Below, piece by piece: positions 1 through 7,680 of a stretch of 45,211 nt of DNA. Within the stretch, counting starts at the first letter, position 1, and each line of letters begins with the position of its first letter. Source of the stretch: Sphingomonadales bacterium (GTDB lineage: Bacteria; Pseudomonadota; Alphaproteobacteria; Sphingomonadales; Sphingomonadaceae); the NCBI GenBank assembly GCA_013297725.1, contig JAAFIB010000002.1:1-45211 (forward strand). The letters are read 5' to 3'. A model generated the notes under the pieces. The model did no database searches. It was not told the DNA's origin and saw only the letters and a list, made by a program, of their open reading frames with translations. Position numbers and translations under genes: made by a program.

Positions 1-192
1 GGCGGCGCAGTGTTGCTATTCGTGGACGGCGAATGTTTTGAAACTGCGGGCGAGGCCGCGGCATTTGCTGAGCTGCTGTGCGCACAGGATGCCATGATCG
101 TTGATCCAGACCTGATACAATTCGACACAACAATGGCACTGTTGGTGCAACTCTACAACCAAGGCAGCATCGCATTCGACCAAGAAGATTGA
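1..192 (+). CDS. Cupin/JmjC-type oxygenase, C-terminal fragment (partial)
   Basis: This frame is open from the first base and ends at TGA 190-192, giving the last 63 residues of a longer protein whose start lies outside the window. The fragment runs from a hydrophobic FVDGECF segment through two helical stretches to a LVQLYNQGSIAF ending. That pattern resembles the C-terminal winged-helix-like region of cupin-4 (RoxA/YcfD-like) Fe(II)/2-oxoglutarate oxygenases, which hydroxylate ribosomal proteins. The catalytic cupin domain itself is not visible, so the assignment rests on tail similarity only. The next gene starts two bases downstream, which suggests co-transcription. Confidence 0.5.
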   Translation, partial: GGAVLLFVDGECFETAGEAAAFAELLCAQDAMIVDPDLIQFDTTMALLVQLYNQGSIAFDQED

Positions 193-193
193 T

Positions 194-370
194 GTGCGCA
201 CCCGGCTAAGCATCTGCATCAAGAAGGCGCGTTTTGCGACAAAGGCCGAGGCGCTGGAGATTTCTGGGCATGCTGATTTCCCGCTCCATCCCTATCGTTG
301 TGACCGGTGCATGCAGTTCCACCTGACCAGCCGAACAAAGGGACGCCGGGTAGTTAGGCCGGTCGACTAA
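194..370 (+). CDS. Small Cys-rich (zinc-ribbon-like) protein, 58 aa
   Basis: A short frame with a GTG start two bases after the preceding stop, ending at TAA 368-370. It encodes 58 mostly basic residues, with one early cysteine (C8) and a later C36-x2-C39-x3-H43 cluster in the segment [17 protein letters not shown]. The Cys/His spacing looks like a small zinc-binding module, and similar short proteins ending in a CxxC-x3-HLTS-type motif are, as I recall, common in sphingomonads. Its stop overlaps by four bases the convergent stop of the pseudouridine synthase gene. The function is unknown; nucleic-acid binding is only a guess from size and charge. An ATT codon two codons upstream is a less likely start. 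Confidence 0.6.
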   Translation: MRTRLSICIKKARFATKAEALEISGHADFPLHPYRCDRCMQFHLTSRTKGRRVVRPVD

Positions 371-918
371 ACGGCAATCTCGCGCCACTCACCCTGCCCC
401 AATCCATCCACAGTCCAATCACCCACGGCCCAGCGCACCAAGCGCAAAGTCGGATTTCCAACAGCCGCAGTCATCCGGCGCACTTGGCGGTTGCGGCCTT
501 CACGGATGGTGAGTTGTAACCAGCTGTCGGGGATGCTCAAGCGAACACGGATGGGTGGGTCACGCGGCCAGAGTTGCGGGTCGTCAATCCGTTCCGCCTC
601 GGCTCGCAAAGTCAGCCCGTCTTTCAACATCACGCCTTTGCGCAATGCGGCCAGCGCATCATCCGTCACTTCACCCTCAACCTGCACCAGATAGGTTTTT
701 GGCATCTTAAACTTCGGATCGGCGATGCGTGCCTGCAACCGGCCATCATCGGTCAGCAGCATCAACCCTTCGCTATCCATATCCAGCCGTCCCGCCGGAT
801 AGATGCCGGGAATGTCGATATAATCGGACAGCGTTGGGCGCGGGGAACCCTCTGTTCCTTTATCCGTAAATTGCGGCAGCACACCGTAAGGTTTGTTGAA
901 CAGGATCAGGCGGGACAT
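367..918 (-). CDS. rluE: RluE/RsuA-family rRNA pseudouridine synthase
   Basis: This 183-residue protein isomerises a uridine in 23S rRNA to pseudouridine (U2457 in the E. coli RluE subfamily). The catalytic aspartate is D46 in the [15 protein letters not shown] motif. The family basic motif [19 protein letters not shown] and the closing LVRWAVGDW segment are present. There is no S4 domain: the sequence begins directly with [14 protein letters not shown], as in RluE rather than RsuA or RluB. Length is normal for the subfamily. It lies three bases downstream of the rhomboid gene on the same strand and is probably co-transcribed with it. The exact target uridine cannot be told from sequence. Confidence 0.9.
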   Translation of the reverse strand: MSRLILFNKPYGVLPQFTDKGTEGSPRPTLSDYIDIPGIYPAGRLDMDSEGLMLLTDDGRLQARIADPKFKMPKTYLVQVEGEVTDDALAALRKGVMLKDGLTLRAEAERIDDPQLWPRDPPIRVRLSIPDSWLQLTIREGRNRQVRRMTAAVGNPTLRLVRWAVGDWTVDGLGQGEWREIAV

Positions 919-921
919 GCC

Positions 922-1518
922 TTATTGGCCGTCGGGCCAGAATTTCAGTTCGCCTGCATTGCGCACGGGCTGCACGATTTCCACGCGTTGTTTGGCAAGC
1001 ATCGCCGCCGCTGCAACGCCAGCGATCGCGCCGAACAGATGCGATTCAAACGAGATATAGCTTTGCGTTGGCAGCACGCCAAAGATCATGCCGCCATAAA
1101 AGAACACCACTGCAAGCGCGATCGCGATGTTGCGCGGGCTGCGGTCGAACCATGCCAATGCGATCACAAGGCTCCATAGGCCGAAGATCCAACCACTGGC
1201 CCCGATATGCGTTGATCCGCGCGCGAACAGCCACACGAGAGCCCCGCCGATGCCAATGATCAACGCGCTGGCCTTCACGAAATAGCGCAGGCCATTCAGC
1301 ATGCACAGCGAGCCCAGCACAATGAACGCCGCCAGATTGCTACCAAGATGCGCAAAGCTTGCATGCAGCCACGGCGCTGTAACGATGGTATACGCTGTCC
1401 CAATCTCACGGGGATGGATGCCAAAGGATTTCAGGAACCCGCCGAGCACGATGTCGACCAAATGCACGCCGATCATCACCGCGCTGATCACACCGATTAT
1501 TGCCCATTGCCGGATCAT
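922..1518 (-). CDS. Rhomboid-family intramembrane serine protease
   Basis: A 198-residue polytopic membrane protein with about six hydrophobic segments. The rhomboid catalytic serine sits in GASG (S108) and the partner histidine in FESHLFGAIAG (H160). The H52...H57-x3-N61 pattern in LHASFAHLGSN matches the family's HxxxN oxyanion motif. It would cleave transmembrane substrates within the inner membrane. I chose ATG 1518 because an AAGGAG lies five bases upstream; the frame stays open further upstream, but ATG 1521 is too close to that site. Substrate is unknown. Pseudouridine synthase follows directly on the same strand. Confidence 0.88.
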   Translation of the reverse strand: MIRQWAIIGVISAVMIGVHLVDIVLGGFLKSFGIHPREIGTAYTIVTAPWLHASFAHLGSNLAAFIVLGSLCMLNGLRYFVKASALIIGIGGALVWLFARGSTHIGASGWIFGLWSLVIALAWFDRSPRNIAIALAVVFFYGGMIFGVLPTQSYISFESHLFGAIAGVAAAAMLAKQRVEIVQPVRNAGELKFWPDGQ

Positions 1519-1575
1519 CATCACTCCTTGTCTGAACAGCTGTCTTACATCACTAATACAATCGCTCAAAACAAA

Positions 1576-1605
1576 AAAGGGGACATGCTATTGCGTGTCC
1601 CCTTT
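1576..1605 (-). terminator. Hairpin with T-run downstream of groEL (also REP-like)
   Basis: GGGGACATGC / GCGTGTCCCC forms a 10-bp stem (one non-Watson-Crick pair) around a TATT loop. On the minus strand it is followed by TTTTTTGTTTTG, so it can act as a rho-independent terminator for groESL before the rhomboid gene. Its sequence closely resembles the second hairpin about 70 bases away, so it also looks like one half of a repeated palindromic element. Confidence 0.6.
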
Positions 1606-1648
1606 CTCTGTTTCTTGCGGTAATTTGGCAAAAGGGATAAGAGGCGCC

Positions 1649-1672
1649 GGGGACACCGTATTCGGTGTCCCC
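1649..1672. repeat. REP-like perfect palindrome GGGGACACCG-TATT-CGGTGTCCCC
   Basis: A perfect 10-bp inverted repeat with a four-base TATT loop, eight bases beyond the groEL stop codon. It shares the GGGGACA...TATT...TGTCCCC core and loop with the hairpin at 1576-1605. Two such units in one intergenic region resemble the paired REP/BIME elements mobilised by REP-associated (RAYT) transposases, though no such transposase is in this window. It has no T-run of its own, so it is not a complete terminator. Confidence 0.65.
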
Positions 1673-1680
1673 AATCGGAT

Positions 1681-3348
<1,668 letters not shown>

Positions 3349-3404
3349 TTAAAAAGCGCAGAAAACTGCGCAAGTACACACTGAATTAGACTTGGGAATT
3401 GGGG

Positions 3405-3692
3405 TTAACCAACAATGCCCAAAATGTCGGATTCTTTCATGATCAAGAGGTCTTCACCGTCGACCTTCACTTCGGTGCCGGACCATTTGCCGAACAGGAT
3501 TTTGTCGCCTGTTTTAACGTCTGGCTTAATGCGGTCGCCGTCTTCGTTATAGGCGCCTTCGCCTACAGCGACGACTTCACCTTCTTGTGGTTTTTCTTGC
3601 GCTGTATCGGGGATGATGATCCCACCAGCGGTTTTTGCTTCGGCCTCGACACGGCGGACGAGGACGCGATCATGCAACGGACGAAATTTCAT
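3405..3692 (-). CDS. groS: 10-kDa co-chaperonin GroES
   Basis: A 95-residue lid of the GroEL chamber. The N-terminus [18 protein letters not shown], the mobile-loop region [17 protein letters not shown] and the closing [10 protein letters not shown] segment are diagnostic. The frame is open 11 codons further upstream, but the start at 3692 matches the family and has AAAGGAAG upstream. It is the first gene of the groESL operon, preceded by a CIRCE inverted repeat. Confidence 0.98.
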   Translation of the reverse strand: MKFRPLHDRVLVRRVEAEAKTAGGIIIPDTAQEKPQEGEVVAVGEGAYNEDGDRIKPDVKTGDKILFGKWSGTEVKVDGEDLLIMKESDILGIVG

Positions 3693-3765
3693 GTCGTGCT
3701 TCCTTTGCTTTGGTTGATGGCGCATCAGGAGGATGCAAAATCACTCCCGCACACCTGAATAGCAA

Positions 3766-3792
3766 TTAGCACTCGTTTGCATTGAGTGCTAA
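3766..3792. promoter_or_regulatory. CIRCE operator (HrcA binding site) of groESL
   Basis: TTAGCACTC, nine bases, GAGTGCTAA: an exact match to the consensus CIRCE inverted repeat recognised by the heat-shock repressor HrcA. It lies about 75 bases upstream of the groES start and just downstream of the predicted promoter, the normal position for repression of groESL. Confidence 0.97.
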
Positions 3793-3799
3793 CGATGGT

Positions 3800-3828
3800 C
3801 AAATAGGGATTAACGGCCACAGGTCAAG
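3800..3828 (-). promoter_or_regulatory. groESL promoter (sigma-32-like or housekeeping)
   Basis: Reading the minus strand, CTTGACC is followed after CTTG-N17 by CCTATTTG. This fits the alphaproteobacterial heat-shock sigma-32 pattern (CTTG, 17-18 bases, CYTATNT) and is also a fair sigma-70 promoter (TTGACC-N16-TATTTG). It sits directly upstream of CIRCE, suggesting dual control by a heat-shock sigma factor and HrcA. Confidence 0.7.
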
Positions 3829-3857
3829 CGGAGAGGACAAAGATTTTTCGCTTTGGT

Positions 3858-3883
3858 GTAACCATCGTGGCAGTATCAACGAA
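3858..3883 (+). promoter_or_regulatory. Predicted sigma-F (ECF) promoter of the bufferin operon
   Basis: GTAACC, sixteen bases, CGAA. As I recall it, this is the motif reported for the Caulobacter ECF factor SigF, with the same spacer. It lies 80 bases upstream of the bufferin precursor start and faces it. A gene for a SigF-like factor is at the end of the same operon, so the motif predicts autoregulation. The 5' untranslated region would be about 70 bases. Confidence 0.75.
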
Positions 3884-3963
3884 ACTTTCAACGAGACCTT
3901 CGAAGATGGCCTCATGGTCGATCCCCCTGACCAATTTGAATATACTCAATCGATGGAGAATTT

Positions 3964-4260
3964 ATGACTGTTTCTGTTTTGAAAATCGCCGCTGCCGCCG
4001 CTGCTCTTTCGGCCGCTGCTGCCATCGCCACCGCCCCTGCTACAGCCGCTGCTGGAGCAAAGGAAAAATGCTATGGCGTTGCTTTGAAGGCAAAGAATGA
4101 TTGCGCCGCTGGCCCCGGCACAAGCTGTGCTGGCACCTCGACCACTGACTATCAAGGCAATGCATGGAAATATGTGGCCAAGGGTGAGTGCGTAAAAATG
4201 GGCGGATCGCTATCTGCAAAAGAAGGCAACATGGCGCCCAAACCAATGATGAAAAAATAA
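3964..4260 (+). CDS. bufA1: Bufferin-type RiPP metallophore precursor (DUF2282)
   Basis: A 98-residue exported precursor. Residues 1-30 form an Ala-rich signal peptide with a K7 n-region and cleavage likely near residue 28-30. The mature part has four cysteines, C36, C47, C55 and C76, within [18 protein letters not shown] and the following TSCAGTS and YQGNAWKYV segments, the DUF2282/BufA1 signature. In the characterised Caulobacter bufferins, to my knowledge, the two central cysteines are converted to thiooxazoles by the BufB enzyme and the peptide binds copper in the periplasm. The C-terminus has an extra Met/Lys-rich tail. GGAG lies five bases before the ATG. It is first in the operon, behind the sigma-F-like promoter. 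Confidence 0.9.
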   Translation: MTVSVLKIAAAAAALSAAAAIATAPATAAAGAKEKCYGVALKAKNDCAAGPGTSCAGTSTTDYQGNAWKYVAKGECVKMGGSLSAKEGNMAPKPMMKK

Positions 4261-4307
4261 AGGTATTCTGCGTCAGCGTGCAATTAAACTGAATCAGATA
4301 AACCCCA

Positions 4308-4405
4308 AAATTTCGTCACCCCCGCGAAGGCGGGGGGCCAACACCGGCACTCCAAATTTCAACAATTGGTGATGGATTCCCGCCTTCGCGGGAATGACGA
4401 AGTTT
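4308..4405. repeat. Palindromic repeat pair between bufA and bufB
   Basis: Two copies of a palindromic unit in opposite orientation: TTCGTCACCCCCGCGAAGGC (4312 on) and its near-complement ending in CTTCGCGGGAATGACGAA (to 4401). Each arm holds its own CCCGC...GCGGG-type hairpin, and together the arms can pair over about 25 bp around a 40-base centre. Units of the type GTCATTCCCGCGAAGGCGGG are, as I recall, common dispersed repeats in sphingomonads. There is no T-run, so it is not a classical terminator. Its position could still block or stabilise transcripts between precursor and enzyme. Confidence 0.85.
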
Positions 4406-4444
4406 ATGTTGCTATCATAAGCTGCACCTCACTAGGATTTGCGG

Positions 4445-5341
4445 ATGGACATGATCGCGTCTTCGGCTTCGGGCCTTTCCTCACTCCCCCCTAAAACCGG
4501 GATAGGTCTGAAGCCGCAGCATTATGATGCGATTCTCGATCCAGATCACCCCTCGGGTCGCCCCTTTTGGGTCGAGGTTCATCCGCAAAACTATTTTGGC
4601 GTATCTGATTCCATAGGGGCAGGCCCGCCCCATCGCTGGCTGTCCGCCATTTCCGCGATTTTGCCGGTCAGTTTTCATTCGGTTGGGCTATCCTTGGGTA
4701 GTGCCGAAGGGTTAAACAATGGCGACCTCGAAAGGCTGGCGGCCCTGTGCGAGCGATATAATCCGGCGATGGTTTCCGACCATCTGAGTTTTTCGGGCAA
4801 TGCGCATGACCGCTTTGCTGACTTGCTTCCTGTTCCCTACACAAAGGAATCGCTGAACCATTTCGCTTTGCAAGTGGACCGCGTGCAGCGCCGTCTGGGG
4901 CGGCAGATGCTGATCGAAAACCCCAGCTGCTATCTTGCCTATCGCGATAGCCAGATGAGCGAAACCGAATTTCTGGCCGAACTGATCCACCGCACAGGCT
5001 GCGGCCTGTTGCTTGATATCAATAATATCGTTGTGACCACCGGCAACCTCGGTGGGGCGGCGGAAGAATATCTTTCCGCTATAGACCCTGATTGGGTCGG
5101 CGAAATCCATCTGGCGGGGCACGCAACCGAACAGCATGACAGCGGGCCGCTTTATATCGACGACCATGGCAGTGCCGTTAGTGAGCGCGTGTGGCAACTC
5201 TATGCACACTTTATCCAGCGCGCCGGACCAAAGCCGACTTTGATCGAATGGGACACCGATGTTCCGGATTATGCAACTTTGATGGCAGAGGTCGCCAAAG
5301 CCGATGCCGTGCTGATGGAGGCAAGCCATGCTTTCGCTTGA
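4445..5341 (+). CDS. bufB1: Bufferin maturase BufB (DUF692, MNIO enzyme)
   Basis: A 298-residue TIM-barrel-type multinuclear non-heme iron oxidative enzyme (MNIO, DUF692) that modifies cysteines of the precursor peptide. Family segments seen in order: GIGLKPQHY (19-27), FWVEVHPQNYF (41-51), GVGLSLGS-type SVGLSLGS, VSDHLSF, LIENPSCYL, LLLDINNIVV, GEIHLAGH, YIDDHGSAV and IEWDTDVP. These supply the His, Asp, Asn and Glu residues typical of the metal centre. The usual ENY triad reads QNY here. ATG 4445 is preferred over TTG 4439 because AGGA lies seven bases upstream of it. Its end overlaps bufC by 14 bases. Confidence 0.92.
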   Translation: MDMIASSASGLSSLPPKTGIGLKPQHYDAILDPDHPSGRPFWVEVHPQNYFGVSDSIGAGPPHRWLSAISAILPVSFHSVGLSLGSAEGLNNGDLERLAALCERYNPAMVSDHLSFSGNAHDRFADLLPVPYTKESLNHFALQVDRVQRRLGRQMLIENPSCYLAYRDSQMSETEFLAELIHRTGCGLLLDINNIVVTTGNLGGAAEEYLSAIDPDWVGEIHLAGHATEQHDSGPLYIDDHGSAVSERVWQLYAHFIQRAGPKPTLIEWDTDVPDYATLMAEVAKADAVLMEASHAFA

Positions 5342-6077
5342 AGCCGCGCAGGCAAATTTTATCGCAACGATCAATCAAGGGCCGGATGCGCTTGACCACA
5401 CATTGTTCGATGGCCCGATTGACAGGGTCGTGCTCGGCCTGAAAGCTCATGCCAATACGATCAACCATGCCCGCTTAGTGGCGCTTGAGGAGAGCTTTCC
5501 GCTGACGCGGCAGGCTTTGGGTGATGAACGGTTCAACCAGCTATCGCGTGCCTATCTTGAAACAGCCGAAGCGACGACGCGTGATAACAACAGCATAGGC
5601 GAACGCTTCCCCCAATTCCTGAAGGCGTCATCTGTTACCCTGACAGGGGTCGATTTGGCGTCAATCGAATGGGCGTGGCTGCAAAGCTATCATGCCGCCG
5701 ATGCTGTTCCGCTACAATTGACTGACATAGCCGGACTGGCCGAAGAAAAACTCATCAGCTTGCCGGTGAAAGCACATCCCGCAGCGATCCTGATCACTCT
5801 GACCGGTCCGCTCTCAGATCAACTCGCCGACATCACAGCAATGATACCAAACCCAGCCGCTGTTCTCGTCGTTCGACCGGAAGCCGAAGTCCAGCTTGTT
5901 CCTCTAAACGCCGCAACCGCCACGATCTTCGCCGCGACCAAAAAAATGACACCCATCGGTAACATGTTGGCCCTCGCCGCCGAACTACCGGGCATAACCA
6001 ATCCGGCTGAGCCGGTGATGACATTGCTTGGTGCAGGTGCACTGATGGAGGAACATGATGCAGGCGGTACTGAATAG
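5328..6077 (+). CDS. bufC1: BufC, DUF2063 partner of the MNIO enzyme
   Basis: A 249-residue protein of the DUF2063/HvfC-type family that accompanies DUF692 enzymes and is thought to present the precursor to the maturase. The N-terminal helical region (about residues 1-100), with ANFIATI, LEESFPLTRQALG and FNQLSRAYLE, matches the conserved DUF2063 domain. The C-terminal half (about 110-245) is a variable domain with HPAAILITL and VLVVRPEAEV strands. Its start lies inside the end of bufB and its end overlaps the DoxX gene, indicating tight translational coupling. Confidence 0.88.
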   Translation: MLSLEAAQANFIATINQGPDALDHTLFDGPIDRVVLGLKAHANTINHARLVALEESFPLTRQALGDERFNQLSRAYLETAEATTRDNNSIGERFPQFLKASSVTLTGVDLASIEWAWLQSYHAADAVPLQLTDIAGLAEEKLISLPVKAHPAAILITLTGPLSDQLADITAMIPNPAAVLVVRPEAEVQLVPLNAATATIFAATKKMTPIGNMLALAAELPGITNPAEPVMTLLGAGALMEEHDAGGTE

Positions 6078-6519
6078 TTACGACCGTGCCGTTGCGCTGG
6101 TTTCAGCAAAATGGGCTGAAGCCATCATGCTATTGATGGTCCGCTTGGCGCTCGCTGGTATATTCTGGCGATCGGGCCGTACCAAAGTGGAAGAAGGCAG
6201 TTTGCTGACCGTCAGCGAAACCACGATCTTTCAGTTCGGCGATGATCCGTTCAACAAGGTGCCGTTGCTACCATCCGAACTCGCCGCCTATCTGACCACT
6301 TATGCCGAACATGCTTTGCCGATATTGCTTGTGATAGGCCTGTTCACCCGCATCTCTGCACTCGCACTGATGGGCATGACTTTGGTAATCCAGATTTTCG
6401 TTTTCCCCGAGGCATGGTGGCAGGTGCATATCCTTTGGGTCGCGCTTGCACTCGTCCTTATCGTTCGCGGCGGAGGCGGCCTGTCATTGGACAAAATCCT
6501 TTCAGGTCGCCGCAGATGA
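6058..6519 (+). CDS. DoxX-family membrane protein of the bufferin operon
   Basis: A 153-residue inner-membrane protein with four predicted helices: AIMLLMVRLALAGIFW, a helix after YAEHALPILLVIGLF, LALMGMTLVIQIFVF, and VHILWVALALVLIV. The AGIFWRSGRTK stretch and four-helix layout are typical of DoxX. Such genes regularly accompany bufABC; the role is unproven, perhaps in redox or electron supply or in export. ATG 6058 is preferred to 6055 because GGAGG lies six bases before it. It overlaps bufC at the front and the sigma-factor gene at the end by an ATGA junction. Confidence 0.85.
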   Translation: MQAVLNSYDRAVALVSAKWAEAIMLLMVRLALAGIFWRSGRTKVEEGSLLTVSETTIFQFGDDPFNKVPLLPSELAAYLTTYAEHALPILLVIGLFTRISALALMGMTLVIQIFVFPEAWWQVHILWVALALVLIVRGGGGLSLDKILSGRRR

Positions 6520-7043
6520 TCGCCAATGAAGAAGGGCTACGCCGCCTGATGCGGCTGTCGTTGACCGGCGATAAACAGGCTTATGCCGTTCTGCTTGAAC
6601 AGGCGGGCAAATGGCTTGCGCGCTATTTTCGGCAAAAAATTGCGCCCGATGCCGTCGATGATCTGGTTCAGGACACGCTGATCTCGCTCCACAGAAAGCG
6701 TTCCAGCTATGATCCGGCACGTCCATTTCTGCCCTGGCTGGCGGCTATCGCCCGCTATCGCTGGATTGACCGGCTGCGCCAAACCTACCGGCACGAGGCG
6801 CAAATGCTGGAGGATTATGACAAAGCCGAAGATAGCCATGAAGAGGTCGTTGGAGCACGGATCAGCATTGATCGTCTGCTCGATTTGATCCCGCAGTCCC
6901 AAGCCGAGGTGATCCGATGCGTGAAGATTGAGGGGCTAAGCATAGACGAAGCAAGCATACGTACCGGCCAGTCTGAATCACTGGTAAAGGTTAATATTCA
7001 TCGCGGTTTGAAGAAGTTATCTACATTAGTTGAGAGTGAATAA
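6516..7043 (+). CDS. sigF: ECF sigma factor, SigF-like
   Basis: A 175-residue extracytoplasmic-function sigma factor. Region 2 spans about residues 25-95 and includes DAVDDLVQDTLISLHRKR and the promoter -10-binding PWLAAIARYRWIDRLRQ. Region 4 lies at about 120-172, with LLDLIPQSQAEVI and the helix-turn-helix GLSIDEASIRTGQSESLVKV. No extra domains are present. The ATG overlaps the DoxX stop as ATGA; the upstream part of the open frame is antisense to nothing and simply overlaps DoxX. The anti-sigma gene follows after one base. It most likely drives the GTAACC-N16-CGAA promoter in front of bufA. Confidence 0.93.
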   Translation: MIANEEGLRRLMRLSLTGDKQAYAVLLEQAGKWLARYFRQKIAPDAVDDLVQDTLISLHRKRSSYDPARPFLPWLAAIARYRWIDRLRQTYRHEAQMLEDYDKAEDSHEEVVGARISIDRLLDLIPQSQAEVIRCVKIEGLSIDEASIRTGQSESLVKVNIHRGLKKLSTLVESE

Positions 7044-7044
7044 G

Positions 7045-7680
7045 ATGAAGCAGGGTTTTGATTTGGATGCAATGGTAGCGGAGCTGGAGCCGGTGAAGCC
7101 GTTGCGGATTACACATGCAATATGGGCTGTGTTCGCTGTTGTAGCATTGGCCGCGACGCTGATAGTATTGTCAAAGGGCATGCGTCCCGATGTGATGCTG
7201 GGTGATCCCGATCCAATGTTCCTGCTACGTGGCGGGCTGTTGCTATTGCTGGGCGGCGGTTGCGGTTGGGCGGCGCTCAGCATGGCGAGTCCATCGGTTG
7301 GCAAGCAGGGGCAGAGCTGGAAAATGGCGATCGCCGCCGCTGCTTTGGTTCCCTTCGCTGCGTTGATTGTGGCGATGACCGGGCACGTCGATGTGGCCAT
7401 GGCCAATATGCGCTTCGGGCTGGATTGCATGGTCTTCAGCGCCTTGGGGGGGCTAGCGACCGCAGTGCCAATGGTGCTGCAACTGCGTCGCGGCGCGCCG
7501 ACTTCGCCTGAACGTGCAGGCTGGCTGACCGGTGTCGCTTCAGGAGGCCTTGGTGCTTTTGCCTATGGCCTACACTGTCCGTTCAATGATGTCGTTTACA
7601 TCGGCCTGTGGTATTCACTAGCAGTCGGAGTTTGCGCGGTTGCGGGGCGATTGGTCGTACCAAGGCTGATCCGTTGGTAA
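7045..7680 (+). CDS. nrsF: NrsF-type membrane anti-sigma factor (DUF1109)
   Basis: A 211-residue inner-membrane protein with about six hydrophobic helices, the layout of the DUF1109/NrsF family that sequesters SigF-type factors. Cysteines are at 73, 128, 178 and 197. C128 (in FGLDCMVF) and C178 (in GLHCPFND) are 50 residues apart, the same spacing as C131 and C181, which I recall as required for sensing in Caulobacter NrsF. ATG 7045 is chosen over a TTG 15 bases upstream that lies inside sigF. It ends with zero gap against the convergent hisF stop. It presumably senses metal or thiol stress and releases the sigma factor. Confidence 0.9.
   Translation: MKQGFDLDAMVAELEPVKPLRITHAIWAVFAVVALAATLIVLSKGMRPDVMLGDPDPMFLLRGGLLLLLGGGCGWAALSMASPSVGKQGQSWKMAIAAAALVPFAALIVAMTGHVDVAMANMRFGLDCMVFSALGGLATAVPMVLQLRRGAPTSPERAGWLTGVASGGLGAFAYGLHCPFNDVVYIGLWYSLAVGVCAVAGRLVVPRLIRW

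Noticed and set aside
4439-4444. TTG start for BufB, six bases before the ATG
   Set aside because: The AGGA ribosome binding site is only one base before it, while it is seven bases before ATG 4445.
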